Below, piece after piece: positions 18,381 through 27,755 of a stretch of DNA of 64,000 bases. The notes under the pieces are model-generated. The model did no database searches. It was not told the DNA's origin and saw only the letters and a list, made by a program, of their open reading frames with translations. The translations under genes were made by a program, and so were the position numbers. Position 1 is the stretch's first letter. Each line of letters begins with the position of its first letter. Source of the DNA: Deltaproteobacteria bacterium. GTDB lineage: Bacteria; Desulfobacterota; Desulfuromonadia; Desulfuromonadales; Geopsychrobacteraceae. The stretch spans positions 1 to 64,000 of the forward strand of contig JAJRQI010000004.1 of assembly GCA_024280335.1 (NCBI GenBank), written 5' to 3'.

Positions 18381-19841
18381 ATGGCTGCGAATCTTGATCG
18401 TTTTTTTGTTGGATATCCGCTGGAAACGCTGTTACAGACGATTCCGACCGGCCTGTTTCTGGTCGATGTCGATCGGAATATCGCTTACTGGAACGCTGAG
18501 GCAGAGCGGATTACCGGCTACAGCGCTGCTGATGCGGTCGGTCGTCACTGCTCTTTTCTTGAGGGAATCCCCTGTACCAGAATCTGTGGTCTGTTTCTCG
18601 ACACGGTCGAAAAACCGGTGATCGGCGTCAGTTGTTCGGTGCGACACAAGGCTGGCCATCGCGTTGAATTAAGCAAGAATTTTGATCTGCTACGGGATGA
18701 TCAGGGACAGGTGATCGGTGGAATTGAAGCCTTTGTCGATGTCTCCCGGCAGAAGGAGCTGGAGACCCGTCTGCGTTCGGCAGTCGACGAGCGGACCCAA
18801 GAGCTGGAGTTGGAAAAGGCCAGCCTGCGCTCGGTCCTCGACGGTATGGCCGACCCGGTCTATATCTGCGACTCAGCCTACCTGATCACCTTTATTAACC
18901 GCGCTATGCACGATCTTTTCGATGGGATCGAAGGGCAACTTTGCTACCAGGCTTTGCATCAGGAGGAATCGATCTGCAGCGATTGTCCCCTGCCGGCAGT
19001 CCTGCGCGGCGAGGTGATCCAGCGGGACCGTTATCTGGCAATCAACGGTTGTGACTATGAAATTATGCATTCCCCCTATCCGACACGTGAAAAACCGACC
19101 CACAAGTTGGGAGTTTTTCGCGATATCACCAAGCGCAAGGAAGTGGAGCTGCGACTCAAACAGGTGAATCGCGAGCTGGATGCTTTTGTTTCGACCGTTT
19201 CGCACGATCTGCGCTCGCCATTGACGCCGTTAATCGGTTTTGCCGATCTTCTGGACGAGCGTTATCGGGACCAGCTGGATGCCGTTGGTCGAGAGTGTTT
19301 GCGAGAAATAAAGCAGACCGCCAGTCGCATGACGATGCTGCTGGAGGATCTGCTGACCCTGGCCCGGGTCGGGCAGCTGAAACTGCCCGAGCAGCAGCAG
19401 GACGTCACCCGGATTGCTGAAGATGCGTTGCTGGAGTTGGCGGACAAAGTACTTGCACATCGGGCGCAGGTCCGGATCGAGCCGTTGCCGAAGATAAAGA
19501 TTCCTGAGTCGCTGCTTTTCGATCTGTTTCGCAACCTGATCGGCAATGCCCTGAAATATGCAGCTGGCGAGAATCCGCAAATCGAGGTTCAGGGACAGCA
19601 GTTTTCCGACCGGGCTCGTTATCTGGTGATCGATCACGGCTCCGGCATCCCGGAAGAAGAGCGGCAGCTGATTTTTGAACCCTTCAAACGGGGCAGCAGC
19701 AGCGAAGGGGTGCCCGGGACCGGAATCGGTCTGGCGACCGTGGCGAGGATCGCCCGAGTCTATAACGGTGACGCCTGGGTGGAAGTGACTCCCGGTGGCG
19801 GCGCCACCTTTGTCGTCGAGATTCGCGATCCCTCCGGTTGA
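18381..19841 (+). CDS. Soluble PAS-PAS sensor histidine kinase
   Basis: A cytoplasmic two-component sensor, 486 aa, with no membrane segment. A first PAS domain (about 10-130) has cysteines at PCTRIC. A second PAS domain (about 155-265) has a CYQALHQEESICSDC cluster that could bind metal or respond to redox. The HisKA box reads STVSHDLRSPLTPLIGF, followed by a HATPase domain with NLIGNALKYA and GTGIGLATV. ATG 18381 is chosen for AGGAGG nine bases upstream. No response regulator lies beside it, so it is an orphan kinase here. Signal and target are unknown. Confidence 0.88.
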   Translation: MAANLDRFFVGYPLETLLQTIPTGLFLVDVDRNIAYWNAEAERITGYSAADAVGRHCSFLEGIPCTRICGLFLDTVEKPVIGVSCSVRHKAGHRVELSKNFDLLRDDQGQVIGGIEAFVDVSRQKELETRLRSAVDERTQELELEKASLRSVLDGMADPVYICDSAYLITFINRAMHDLFDGIEGQLCYQALHQEESICSDCPLPAVLRGEVIQRDRYLAINGCDYEIMHSPYPTREKPTHKLGVFRDITKRKEVELRLKQVNRELDAFVSTVSHDLRSPLTPLIGFADLLDERYRDQLDAVGRECLREIKQTASRMTMLLEDLLTLARVGQLKLPEQQQDVTRIAEDALLELADKVLAHRAQVRIEPLPKIKIPESLLFDLFRNLIGNALKYAAGENPQIEVQGQQFSDRARYLVIDHGSGIPEEERQLIFEPFKRGSSSEGVPGTGIGLATVARIARVYNGDAWVEVTPGGGATFVVEIRDPSG

Positions 19842-19955
19842 GCTTTCAGCGCAGAGCTGATTGGTATGGACATATGTTTGTTTGAATAAATTGAAAACAT
19901 GAGCTATGGTAACACTGTTTTTATTCCTTTACCCCTTTCCAACAGGAGGAGATTC

Positions 19956-21047
19956 ATGGACAGAAGAGGGTTTATCAAGAAAGCAGGTGTTGGAGCGTTG
20001 GCCGCAGGAACAGTTTTAGCCGGTGCTCCAGCGGTTCATGCCGCAAAAACAATCCGCTGGAAGATGGTCACAACCTGGCCGAAGAATTTCCCCGGGTTAG
20101 GAACAGGGGCAAACAACTTGGCAAAATACATCACTGAGATGTCCGGGGGGCGGCTAACGGTTAAGGTGTACGGTGCCGGTGAACTGGTCCCTGCTTTTGA
20201 ATCATTTGACGCCGTTTCTCGCGGTACGGCCCAAATGGGCCATGGGGCTGCCTACTATTGGAAAGGCAAGTCCGAAGCCACTCAGTTTTTCGCTGCCGTT
20301 CCTTTTGGCTTGAATGCGGATGAGATGGCCGGCTGGATAAATCATGGTGGTGGCCAGCAGCTTTGGGATGAACTCTACGGGCAGTTTGGCCTCAAAGCCT
20401 TTGCTGCAGGAAATACCGGCGTTCAAATGGGCGGCTGGTTTAACAAAGAAATCAACTCGATCAGTGATTATAAAGGCCTCAAAATGCGCATGCCCGGTTT
20501 GGGCGGTGAGGTGATCAAGCGGGCCGGGGCAACACCGGTGTCTCTTCCCGGTGGTGAGATCTTTACCTCATTGCAATCAGGCGCGATTGATGCGACTGAG
20601 TGGGTTGGTCCCTACAACGATTTAGCGTTCGGTTTTTACAAGGCAGCCAAATACTATTATTGGCCAGGCTGGCACGAGCCGGGAACAGTTCTGGAGTGTT
20701 TTGTGAACAAGAAAGCCTATGAAGGGCTGCCAACCGATCTGCGAGCGATTGTCGATCACGCTATGAAGGCCGCTTACGTGGATATGTTATCCGAATTCAC
20801 CACCAAAAATAACGCCGCTTTAATGCAACTGGTTAATAAGCATGGCGTGAAATTGAAGCGATTCTCCGATGATGTCTTGAAAAAAATGGGACAATTGAGC
20901 CAGGATGTTGTGGAAGAAGTTGCGGCCAAGGATAAGATGTCGGGCGAGGTTTACAAGTCTTTCAATGAGTATCGAAAACAATCACTCAATTGGAATAAAA
21001 TTGGCGAAGCAGGCTACAGTCTGGCTCGAAGCTTAACGTTTAAATAA
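19956..21047 (+). CDS. dctP: TRAP transporter solute-binding protein, TakP-like (Tat-exported)
   Basis: Periplasmic substrate-binding subunit of a TRAP uptake system, 363 aa. The N-terminus MDRRGFIKKAG followed by a hydrophobic stretch and VHA is a twin-arginine signal with a likely AxA-type cleavage. The mature part contains GNTGVQMGGWF, LKMRMPG and ATEWVGPYND, which resemble the TakP subgroup that binds 2-oxo acids or lactate; that substrate call is inference. ATG 19956 has AGGAGGA upstream. dctQ follows after a 144-bp gap. Confidence 0.93.
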   Translation: MDRRGFIKKAGVGALAAGTVLAGAPAVHAAKTIRWKMVTTWPKNFPGLGTGANNLAKYITEMSGGRLTVKVYGAGELVPAFESFDAVSRGTAQMGHGAAYYWKGKSEATQFFAAVPFGLNADEMAGWINHGGGQQLWDELYGQFGLKAFAAGNTGVQMGGWFNKEINSISDYKGLKMRMPGLGGEVIKRAGATPVSLPGGEIFTSLQSGAIDATEWVGPYNDLAFGFYKAAKYYYWPGWHEPGTVLECFVNKKAYEGLPTDLRAIVDHAMKAAYVDMLSEFTTKNNAALMQLVNKHGVKLKRFSDDVLKKMGQLSQDVVEEVAAKDKMSGEVYKSFNEYRKQSLNWNKIGEAGYSLARSLTFK

Positions 21048-21191
21048 TCGGCCGGCGATCAATCAATCTTGTTGATTTTCTGCTCACATGGTAGTACCCA
21101 GGGGACATGTAACAGTTACATGTCCCTTGGTTTTATTTTCATACTTTGAACAGTGCCAAACGCCTGTTTATAACTTTTAAGGGTAATTTTT

Positions 21192-21713
21192 ATGCTTCGC
21201 AAAATTGCCGATGCAATTGATGCCACGAATGACTGGATTGGAAATAAAGTCGCATGGTTATCGTTGGCGATGGCGGTGGTGATGTTTCTGACCGTCATCT
21301 TAAGGTATGTGTTTGATATGGGCTGGATCTGGATGCAGGAGTCCGTTATCTTTATGCATGGCGCACTATTCATGATTGCCGGCGGCTTTACGCTTAAGCA
21401 TGAGCAGCATGTAAGGATTGACGTAATTTATGATCCGATGTCACAACGAAAAAAAGCGATCGTAAACTTGCTGGGAACCATTTTTCTGCTTTTCCCAACC
21501 TGCTTTGTCATTTTTTATTATGCCTTTCCCTATGTTCAGAATTCCTGGGCGGTTCTTGAAGGCTCCATGGAGGCGGGGGGATTACCGGGTATTTATCTGC
21601 TGAAAACCATCATCCTTATATTCCCGATTTTATTAGCTCTACAAGGGCTCGCCAAATCGCTACGAGCCATTCTCATCTTGACCAATTCAGACGAATCACC
21701 AACCACTACATAG
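21192..21713 (+). CDS. dctQ: TRAP transporter small permease subunit
   Basis: Four-helix inner-membrane partner of DctM, 173 aa. Hydrophobic segments are at about 17-38, 52-72, 93-116 and 136-158. VAWLSLAMAVVMFLTVILRY is typical of the family. It lies between the binding protein and the large permease in standard order, ending 10 bp before the dctM ATG. Confidence 0.93.
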   Translation: MLRKIADAIDATNDWIGNKVAWLSLAMAVVMFLTVILRYVFDMGWIWMQESVIFMHGALFMIAGGFTLKHEQHVRIDVIYDPMSQRKKAIVNLLGTIFLLFPTCFVIFYYAFPYVQNSWAVLEGSMEAGGLPGIYLLKTIILIFPILLALQGLAKSLRAILILTNSDESPTTT

Positions 21714-21723
21714 ATTGAATCTT

Positions 21724-23115
21724 ATGCCATACGAAATTTATCCATTGTTAATGTTTGCACTCGCTGTTGCTATCTTGCTGATGGGGTATCCGGTTGCGTT
21801 CAGCTTGTCCGGGTCTGCTATCATATTTGCGCTGTTCGGCGTCTATATGGATGTGTTCGACCTTACTTTTCTAGGCGCCTTCCCCGAACGTATTTTCGGT
21901 GTCATGCGCAACCAGACATTGATTGCCATTCCCCTGTTTGTCTTTATGGGAGTCATGCTGGAACGCGCAAAAATATCTGAAGAACTGCTGGACACCATGG
22001 GGATGTTGTTTGGAAAAGTGCGTGGTGGCCTAGGGATTTCCGTCTGCCTTGTTGGCGCACTTTTAGCGGCTTCGACAGGAATTGTCGGTGCAACGGTCGT
22101 GACCATGGGCCTGATCTCATTGCCGGCAATGTTGAAATACAATTACTCTCCTTCGCTTGCGGCCGGGATTGTGACTGCTTCAGGAACTTTGGGACAAATC
22201 ATTCCTCCCAGTATTATTCTGATTATCCTCGGAGATGTCATCAGCTCTGCCCATCAGCAGGCACAATTGGCGATGGGGAATTTTTCGCCCTCCTCAGTAT
22301 CTGTCGGGGACCTGTTTGTCGGTGCGATCTTCCCCGGCTTAATTTTGGTTGGACTCTATATTGTCTATATTGGAATTATTGCCGCCCTGAAGCCTGAAGT
22401 GGCCCCGGCGATTCCACCCGAGCGCCTGAAAGAGCTGGCAATAGATGGCGTCTGGGTTAAAATTTTTAAAGTCATGGTCCCACCGTTGATCCTGATCATT
22501 GGTGTTTTGGGTTCAATTTTGACCGGGCTTGCAACACCAACGGAAGCTGCGTCTGTCGGCTGTATTGGTGGAATCCTGCTCACCGCCTTGAAAAAGAAAT
22601 TGAGCATGAAGATACTCAAGGAGGTGGTCGTCACCACCGCGCACGTGAACTGCATGGTGTTCGTCATTCTTCTGGGAGCCAGTTTGTTTTCATTGGTCTT
22701 CCGCGGATTCGAAGGAGACGAGGTCATTCATGAGCTGTTGACCAACCTGCCGGGTGGGACGGCGGGGGCATTCCTGGCCGTGATGATATTAATGTTCGTG
22801 ATGGGTTTTTTCCTCGATTTTTTTGAAATCACCTTTGTTGTGGTGCCTATTGTCGGACCGGTTTTACTGATGATGGGCCTGGACCCGGTCTGGCTGGGGG
22901 TGATGATCGCGTTGAACCTGCAAACCTCCTTCCTGACGCCACCTTTTGGTTTTGCACTGTTTTATCTGCGTGGCGTCGCACCACCAGAGGTGACAACCAT
23001 GCAGATTTACAAGGGCGTTATCCCTTTTATCGGCCTGCAGATGGTCATGTTGGTTATTTTGTGGTTTTGGCCTGGCTTGGCAACCTGGTTGCCGGAGGTA
23101 ATCTACGGGAGATAA
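21724..23115 (+). CDS. dctM: TRAP transporter large permease subunit
   Basis: Sodium-coupled transport subunit of the TRAP system, about 463 aa with many membrane helices. GYPVAFSLSGSAIIFA and the loop GTLGQIIPPSIILII are family signatures. ATG 21724 or TTG 21715 could start it; neither has a clear ribosome site, so translation is probably coupled to dctQ. A hairpin terminator lies downstream at 23252-23293. Confidence 0.94.
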   Translation: MPYEIYPLLMFALAVAILLMGYPVAFSLSGSAIIFALFGVYMDVFDLTFLGAFPERIFGVMRNQTLIAIPLFVFMGVMLERAKISEELLDTMGMLFGKVRGGLGISVCLVGALLAASTGIVGATVVTMGLISLPAMLKYNYSPSLAAGIVTASGTLGQIIPPSIILIILGDVISSAHQQAQLAMGNFSPSSVSVGDLFVGAIFPGLILVGLYIVYIGIIAALKPEVAPAIPPERLKELAIDGVWVKIFKVMVPPLILIIGVLGSILTGLATPTEAASVGCIGGILLTALKKKLSMKILKEVVVTTAHVNCMVFVILLGASLFSLVFRGFEGDEVIHELLTNLPGGTAGAFLAVMILMFVMGFFLDFFEITFVVVPIVGPVLLMMGLDPVWLGVMIALNLQTSFLTPPFGFALFYLRGVAPPEVTTMQIYKGVIPFIGLQMVMLVILWFWPGLATWLPEVIYGR

Positions 23116-23192
23116 GACTCAACTGCAGAGAACTGTTGGCAAAAACGTCTGTCATCTGCGAATGATTCTATCGGGGATCCATGGTTTTGGGT

Positions 23193-23225
23193 CTGGATTC
23201 CCGATTACACCCTCGGGAATGACGG
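23193..23225. repeat. Single copy of the GGATTCCCG...CGGGAATGAC repeat
   Basis: The stretch contains CTGGATTCCCGATT and CTCGGGAATGACGG, an imperfect palindrome of the same family as the arrays at 1-190 and 1445-1650. It sits alone downstream of dctM. Confidence 0.6.
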
Positions 23226-23251
23226 ATTACTTATTGTGCCTGAATAGTTAC

Positions 23252-23294
23252 GAACCGCAGAGCCGTTCTTTTGAGCGGCCCTGCGGTTCTTTTA
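23252..23294 (+). terminator. Terminator after dctPQM
   Basis: GAACCGCAG (23252-23260) pairs with CTGCGGTTC (23281-23289), followed by TTTT. The inner sequence can also pair (GCCG with CGGC). It separates dctM from the convergent ferritin and rubrerythrin genes. Confidence 0.8.
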
Positions 23295-23314
23295 GTTGCG
23301 GCTGTTAACGTCAC

Positions 23315-23812
23315 CTATTCGCGAACGAAAGTATCGATATCGGTCTCGTGAACCATCCCCATCAAGCGGGCGTACTCAGACTCGATGATCACGTAATGGT
23401 TGTGGGTCGATTTGGCGTTCTCTTCAAAAATGGCGCGAACCTCGGGATCTTCAATTTTGGCCGCCATCTCGCGCAAGCTCTCTTCGAGGCGTTTCTCTTT
23501 CTCCAGTGCCAGTTCCATCGCCTTGCGGTCGTCGAAGTTGGCCAGCAGGGCCTTGTCCAGATCGGAGAGCCATGTCCCCTCTTGATCGGGAGCAGCAGTG
23601 ATGAATTCTTCAAAAGAGGCTAATTCATCCCCTTCATATTTGTCGAAAAAGTGCTTGGCGTGCTCGCGCTCTTCGCGGGCCAGCAGCTCAAAGGTTTTGA
23701 TCGCGTCAGCATTTTTCATCTGCTTGGCAGCAATTTGATAGAAGTTCATCGCGTTCTTTTCGGTCTGGACCGAACGGATCAGGGCTTTTTCGATTTCAGC
23801 AGCATTCAGCAT
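23315..23812 (-). CDS. Rubrerythrin-like diiron protein lacking a rubredoxin domain
   Basis: A 165-residue helical protein with the ferritin-like diiron pattern: glutamate in TEKNAMNFYQ, EEREHAKHFF (ExxH), and a second glutamate and histidine set in the C-terminal helices (KSTHNHYVIIESEY). There is no C-terminal CxxC rubredoxin part. Such proteins reduce peroxide or store iron in anaerobes. I use ATG 23812 with AAGGAG upstream. It is the second gene of a minus-strand pair with ferritin, fitting a shared oxidative-stress role. Confidence 0.87.
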   Translation of the reverse strand: MLNAAEIEKALIRSVQTEKNAMNFYQIAAKQMKNADAIKTFELLAREEREHAKHFFDKYEGDELASFEEFITAAPDQEGTWLSDLDKALLANFDDRKAMELALEKEKRLEESLREMAAKIEDPEVRAIFEENAKSTHNHYVIIESEYARLMGMVHETDIDTFVRE

Positions 23813-23853
23813 CGGGTAATTTCTCCTTGTTTCTTGCACGTTGGATTTCAGTG

Positions 23854-24357
23854 TTACACCGTCGGGACGAAGACCCGCCCGGCCAGCTCCTGATCGATCA
23901 TCAGCAGGCCACGACCATCCCCCTCGACCATCTTCAGTTTTTTGATAATCAGCCCGGCGTTGGCCTCTTCTTCAATCTGCTCAGTTATAAACCATTGCAG
24001 ACAGATCTGCGCGGCGTGGTCCTTTACTTCTTGCGCCAACTCCATCAGCCTGTCGATTCTCCCGGTGACGATCTGCTCATGGGCCAAGGCCGCTTCAAAG
24101 ACTTCGAGCGGCGAGCTGTAGTCGTTACAGGGCTCGTCCATCGCCAGCATTTTAGCTCTGCCGCCTGCTTCGCAGAGATAGCTGAATAGTTTTTCAGCGT
24201 GGGACAGCTCTTCCTGGTATTGGATATTCATCCAGTTGGCCATGCCGGGAAAATCTTCAGCCTCAAAGTAGGCCTGCATCGCTTTGTAGATCAACGCAGA
24301 GTGGATCTCAAACTGGATCTGCCCGTTAAAGGCATCAACAAGTTTTTTGCTTTTCAT
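23854..24357 (-). CDS. ftnA: Non-heme ferritin
   Basis: Iron-storage protein, 167 aa, the usual bacterial ferritin length. The ferroxidase residues are seen in FEIHSALIYKAMQAYFE, EELSHAEKLF and FITEQIEEEAN. CCAGGAGGT lies upstream of the ATG. The rubrerythrin-like gene follows 41 bp later, so the two are probably one transcript. Confidence 0.94.
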   Translation of the reverse strand: MKSKKLVDAFNGQIQFEIHSALIYKAMQAYFEAEDFPGMANWMNIQYQEELSHAEKLFSYLCEAGGRAKMLAMDEPCNDYSSPLEVFEAALAHEQIVTGRIDRLMELAQEVKDHAAQICLQWFITEQIEEEANAGLIIKKLKMVEGDGRGLLMIDQELAGRVFVPTV

Positions 24358-24406
24358 CGCTCAAACCTCCTGGAGAGAAAAACCGTTGTGGTTTAGATAG
24401 GTGACA

Positions 24407-24412
24407 ATTATA
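24407..24412 (-). promoter_or_regulatory. Possible -10 element for ftnA
   Basis: On the minus strand TATAAT lies about 50 bp upstream of the ftnA start. No good -35 is present at 17 bp, so this may be activator-dependent or simply chance in an AT-rich gap. The rest of 24413-24603 shows no gene. Confidence 0.35.
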
Positions 24413-24603
24413 CTCTTGAATTGGCGGGGATCGCATATCGAATTATATATCCTAGCAGAAAGTTCCTTTCAGGATCAGTAAAAATCATCAATTTGTAAAT
24501 CTTTCACATTACCGGAACCGGGCACTCTCGACAGTTGCAATGGCGCTTTTGCTGGGATATGCTCCAGTGTCAGGATTTCGTTCCTTTTTACTGTGGATTG
24601 TTT

Positions 24604-25188
24604 ATGAAGATCTCTTCAGCCGTTTTTACGAAAAGTGCCACCAAACCGAGCAATTATCCGCCAGTGGAGCTTCCGGAAATCGCCTTCGCCGGGCGTAGTA
24701 ACGTCGGTAAAAGTTCACTGATCAATGTCCTGGTCAACCGGAAGAGCCTGGTACGTACCTCCTCTACCCCGGGGCGTACCCAGCTGCTCAATTTTTTTGA
24801 TATTAACTCGCAGTTTTCTTTGGTCGACCTGCCCGGATACGGCTTTGCCAAGGTTCCGTTGGCCGTAAAAAACGCCTGGGGGCCGATGCTGCGCACCTAT
24901 CTGGGCAAGCGTGAATCGCTGAAGGGGGTGGTGTTTATCTTCGATATCCGCCGTGTCCCCCGGGAAGAGGATATCCAGCTGCTCGATTGGTTGGAAGAGT
25001 TCGCGGTGCCGACCATTCCGGTGATTACCAAGATAGATAAACTCAAGCGTAGCCAGCGGGATAAACAGATTGAGCAGATCGCTGAAGCAACCGGTTTGCC
25101 GCGTGAAGCCTTCAGCCTTTTTTCCGCTCATACCCGCGACGGGAAGGATGAAATCTGGGAGCGGATTGAGGATGCGATCGTCGCCTGA
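24604..25188 (+). CDS. engB: Ribosome biogenesis GTPase EngB/YsxC
   Basis: GTPase required for 50S subunit maturation, 194 aa. The P-loop [17 protein letters not shown] (switch I), DLPGYGFA (switch II) and TKIDK (base specificity) are all present. I start at ATG 24604 (MKISSAVF); the frame open to 24535 upstream has no family resemblance. The ribosome site is weak. It precedes the cobalamin riboswitch by about 65 bp and is not part of that operon. Confidence 0.95.
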   Translation: MKISSAVFTKSATKPSNYPPVELPEIAFAGRSNVGKSSLINVLVNRKSLVRTSSTPGRTQLLNFFDINSQFSLVDLPGYGFAKVPLAVKNAWGPMLRTYLGKRESLKGVVFIFDIRRVPREEDIQLLDWLEEFAVPTIPVITKIDKLKRSQRDKQIEQIAEATGLPREAFSLFSAHTRDGKDEIWERIEDAIVA

Positions 25189-25254
25189 ACTGCGACTGAA
25201 TTGCTTTTTTTTGCCGTCTCATGCTACAACCGCAGGACAATTTTTAGTAAACTG

Positions 25255-25424
25255 TTTGGGTGTCCGCCGAAGCTTCAGCACCGGCGGAAGAATAGGGAAG
25301 AGGGTGCAAATCCCTCGCTGCCCCGCAACTGTAAGTGGTGATGACCGTCAGCAGGCCACTGGCTCTACCGAGCCGGGAAGGGCTGACCAGTAAACCGACC
25401 CACGAGCCAGGAGACCTGCCCGGA
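25255..25424 (+). promoter_or_regulatory. Adenosylcobalamin (B12) riboswitch
   Basis: The leader contains the conserved cobalamin aptamer pieces in order: GGGTGCAAATCCC (25302-25314) followed by GCTGCCCCGCAACTGTAA (25318-25335), then GGCCACTGG, and the B12-box-like GAGCCAGGAGACCTGCC (25404-25420). The length of about 170 nt and the position before cobO fit this class. Binding of adenosylcobalamin should favour the terminator just downstream, giving feedback control of the whole cobalamin operon. Confidence 0.95.
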
Positions 25425-25476
25425 TATTTTGCCGTTGCCCTTTCGCGGGAAAGGTGTCGGAGTCGCGTAATTAAAG

Positions 25477-25504
25477 ACCCCGGTGCTTGCTGTGCCGGGG
25501 TTTT
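25477..25504 (+). terminator. Riboswitch expression-platform terminator
   Basis: ACCCCGG pairs with CCGGGGT around an 11-nt loop, followed by TTTT, 17 bp before the cobO start codon. It lies after the aptamer and fits transcription termination as the OFF mechanism. Confidence 0.8.
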
Positions 25505-25520
25505 GCGTTGTGGAGAAACG

Positions 25521-26042
25521 ATGGAGAAGGCGCTTATCCAGGTTTACACCGGCCCGGGCAAGGGGAAGACAACCGCTGCAATCGGCTTGATTGTCCGCGC
25601 TCTGGGGCAGGGGTTTCAGGTGTTGCTGGTGCGTTTTCTCAAACCGTCTGTGCCGCCCGGCAACGAGCTGCAGGTTCTGGAAAAACTACCCGGTCTGGAT
25701 GTCGTTACCGCCGGGCTCGGCGGAGTCGAGGCGCGAAATCGTCCCGAGGAACTGGCACAGAATGTCCGTGCGACCTTCGCCCAAATCAGACCGATGATCT
25801 TCGGCGGCTATTACGATCTGGTTGTACTCGATGAGTTTAACGGCGTGCTACACAAAGGCTATCTGCCGCTGGAAGAGGGTCTGCAACTGCTGGATCAGCG
25901 GCCGCCACAGATCGAACTGGTCTTAACCGGTCGCAATGCCCCACCAGCAGTGATCGAACGGGCCGATCTGGTAACGCGGATGGAGGCGGATAAACACCCC
26001 TTTCAGCAAGGCATAGCGGCCCGGCCGGGAATTGAATTCTGA
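25521..26042 (+). CDS. cobO: Cob(I)alamin adenosyltransferase (CobO/BtuR type)
   Basis: Transfers the adenosyl group of ATP to reduced corrinoid, 173 aa. The P-loop GPGKGKTTAAIG starts at about residue 11, and LVVLDEFNGVLHKGYL is the second motif. ATG 25521, with TGGAG upstream, is used; the frame is open further upstream but that part is the riboswitch. It is the first gene of the locus, and cobU follows 11 bp later. Confidence 0.95.
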   Translation: MEKALIQVYTGPGKGKTTAAIGLIVRALGQGFQVLLVRFLKPSVPPGNELQVLEKLPGLDVVTAGLGGVEARNRPEELAQNVRATFAQIRPMIFGGYYDLVVLDEFNGVLHKGYLPLEEGLQLLDQRPPQIELVLTGRNAPPAVIERADLVTRMEADKHPFQQGIAARPGIEF

Positions 26043-26053
26043 CAGGATAATCT

Positions 26054-26575
26054 ATGGCACGGATGATTTACATCACCGGCGGAGCGCGGTCGGGTAAAAG
26101 CAGTTATGCGCAGCAGTTAGTTGAGCAACACCAGGGAGACCTGCTCTACATCGCTCCGGCTCGGGTTGAGGGTGACGAAATGGCGACCCGGATCGAGTTG
26201 CACCGGCAGGCGCGCGGTGAGCGTTGGCAGTTGCTGGAGGAGCAACTCTGGCTAGCGGAACGACTTCCCGATGCCGCCGCAGGGAAGGGCGCATTGTTGC
26301 TCGACTGTGTCACCCTGTGGGTCACCAATCTGTTCTTCCACTTCGATGAGCAGTCGGGACCGGTGCTGGCTGAAGTCGACCGTTTGATTGAATTGGCCTG
26401 GCAGCTCGACGAACCCCTCTATCTGGTTTCCAACGAACTGGGCAGCGGTATCGTCCCTGAAAATCGCCTGGCGCGCAAATTTCGCGATCTGGCGGGAATT
26501 GTCAACCAGCGCTTGGCCGCTGCCGCCGATGAAGCCTGGTTGGTGGTCTCGGGTTTGCCGGTGAAATTGAAATAA
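26054..26575 (+). CDS. cobU: Adenosylcobinamide kinase / GTP guanylyltransferase
   Basis: Phosphorylates adenosylcobinamide and then attaches GMP, activating it for nucleotide-loop assembly. The 173-residue protein has the P-loop ITGGARSGKSSYA near the N-terminus, followed by ELHRQARGERW with the guanylylated histidine. Length matches CobU. It lies between cobO and cobT with a small repeat after it. Confidence 0.94.
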   Translation: MARMIYITGGARSGKSSYAQQLVEQHQGDLLYIAPARVEGDEMATRIELHRQARGERWQLLEEQLWLAERLPDAAAGKGALLLDCVTLWVTNLFFHFDEQSGPVLAEVDRLIELAWQLDEPLYLVSNELGSGIVPENRLARKFRDLAGIVNQRLAAAADEAWLVVSGLPVKLK

Positions 26576-26611
26576 CTCGATTACGGTTAACCGGTAAATT
26601 AATTGCTTGCC

Positions 26612-26647
26612 GGGGCGAGACGTTCAGGCGACCCGGCGGGTCGCCCC
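26612..26647. repeat. Palindromic repeat between cobU and cobT
   Basis: GGGGCGA (26612-26618) and TCGCCCC (26641-26647) enclose GGCGACCC / GGGTCGCC (26627-26634 and 26638-26645). The outer sequence TCGCCCCTAC matches the element at 31873-31936, so it is a dispersed family. Confidence 0.75.
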
Positions 26648-26693
26648 TACGGTGTTTTACGAGCGTTGTTGTTTTCTTGTTAGCGGAGCTATC

Positions 26694-27755
26694 ATGCCAA
26701 ATTTCGATCTGCAAGCTACCCTCGATCGCATCCAACCGGTTTCTGCACAGCGCCTGAGCGAGATCCAGGCGCGGATCGATCGACAGGCCAAGCCGGTCGG
26801 TTCCTTGGGGCGTCTGGAAGAGTTCGCGCGCCGTTATGTTGCTATCAGCGGGCGCGAAGATATCCGTGCCAAGCGGGTCTACACCTTTGCCGGAGATCAC
26901 GGTGTGGTGGCCGAGGGAGTCAGTGCTTTCCCGCAGGAAGTGACCCCGCAGATGGTTTACAATTTTGTCGATGGCGGTGCTTCTATTAACGCCTTGGCAC
27001 GGCATGCCGGGGCCGAGGTGCTGGTCGTCGACATGGGGGTGGCTTGTGAGTTTGACGAGCTGCCTGGTTTGCTCCGGCGCAAGGTCGCCAAAGGGACCGC
27101 CAACTTTACCCGAGGTCCGGCAATGACCGGCGAGCAAGCGTTACAGTCACTGCAGACCGGAATTGAACTGGCAGCGCAGGCGAAAAAGGAGCAGATTGAT
27201 CTGCTCGGCACCGGTGATATGGGGATCGGCAATACCACGCCGTCGGCGGCAATTGCCGCCAGTTTCTGCGATCTGTTGCCGGCCCAGGTTACTCATCGTG
27301 GCACCGGAATTGATGACGAGACTCTGCAGCGGAAAATCTCTGCAGTTGCCGCAGGGTTGATGATCAACAAGCCTGACCCCTCTGATCCTCTTGATGTGCT
27401 GACCAAGGTGGGTGGGTTCGAAATCGGTGGCATCGCCGGGCTGGTGCTCGGTTGTGCTGCGGAGGGGATTCCGGTGGTGATCGATGGTTTCATCTCAACG
27501 GCCGGTGCCTTGCTCGCTTCCGAGTTGCATCCCAACGTCCGTGATTACATCTTTGCCGGCCATCAGTCGGTGGAGATCGGCCATCAACACATGCTGGCCC
27601 GGATCGGTCAGCAGCCGATGCTTGATCTCGGCTTGCGCCTTGGTGAAGGAACCGGTGGCGCCTTGGCGATGACTCTGCTCGAAGCAAGTTTGCAGGTGCT
27701 GCGCGAAGTACTGACCTTTGCCGAAGCGGGTGTCTCTGCCGGGGAGGATCAGTGA
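26694..27755 (+). CDS. cobT: Nicotinate-nucleotide-dimethylbenzimidazole phosphoribosyltransferase
   Basis: Activates the lower-ligand base by making alpha-ribazole phosphate, 353 aa. [21 protein letters not shown] and [14 protein letters not shown] are family motifs, and the catalytic glutamate is in [19 protein letters not shown] 26694 has CGGAG upstream. Its stop overlaps the cobS GTG start by 4 bp. With bzaF nearby, the substrate is likely a benzimidazole made in the cell. Confidence 0.96.
   Translation: MPNFDLQATLDRIQPVSAQRLSEIQARIDRQAKPVGSLGRLEEFARRYVAISGREDIRAKRVYTFAGDHGVVAEGVSAFPQEVTPQMVYNFVDGGASINALARHAGAEVLVVDMGVACEFDELPGLLRRKVAKGTANFTRGPAMTGEQALQSLQTGIELAAQAKKEQIDLLGTGDMGIGNTTPSAAIAASFCDLLPAQVTHRGTGIDDETLQRKISAVAAGLMINKPDPSDPLDVLTKVGGFEIGGIAGLVLGCAAEGIPVVIDGFISTAGALLASELHPNVRDYIFAGHQSVEIGHQHMLARIGQQPMLDLGLRLGEGTGGALAMTLLEASLQVLREVLTFAEAGVSAGEDQ

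Noticed and set aside
25335-25520. Upstream extension of cobO by 62 codons
   Set aside because: The sequence is the B12 riboswitch and terminator; the protein resembles CobO only from ATG 25521, which has a ribosome site.
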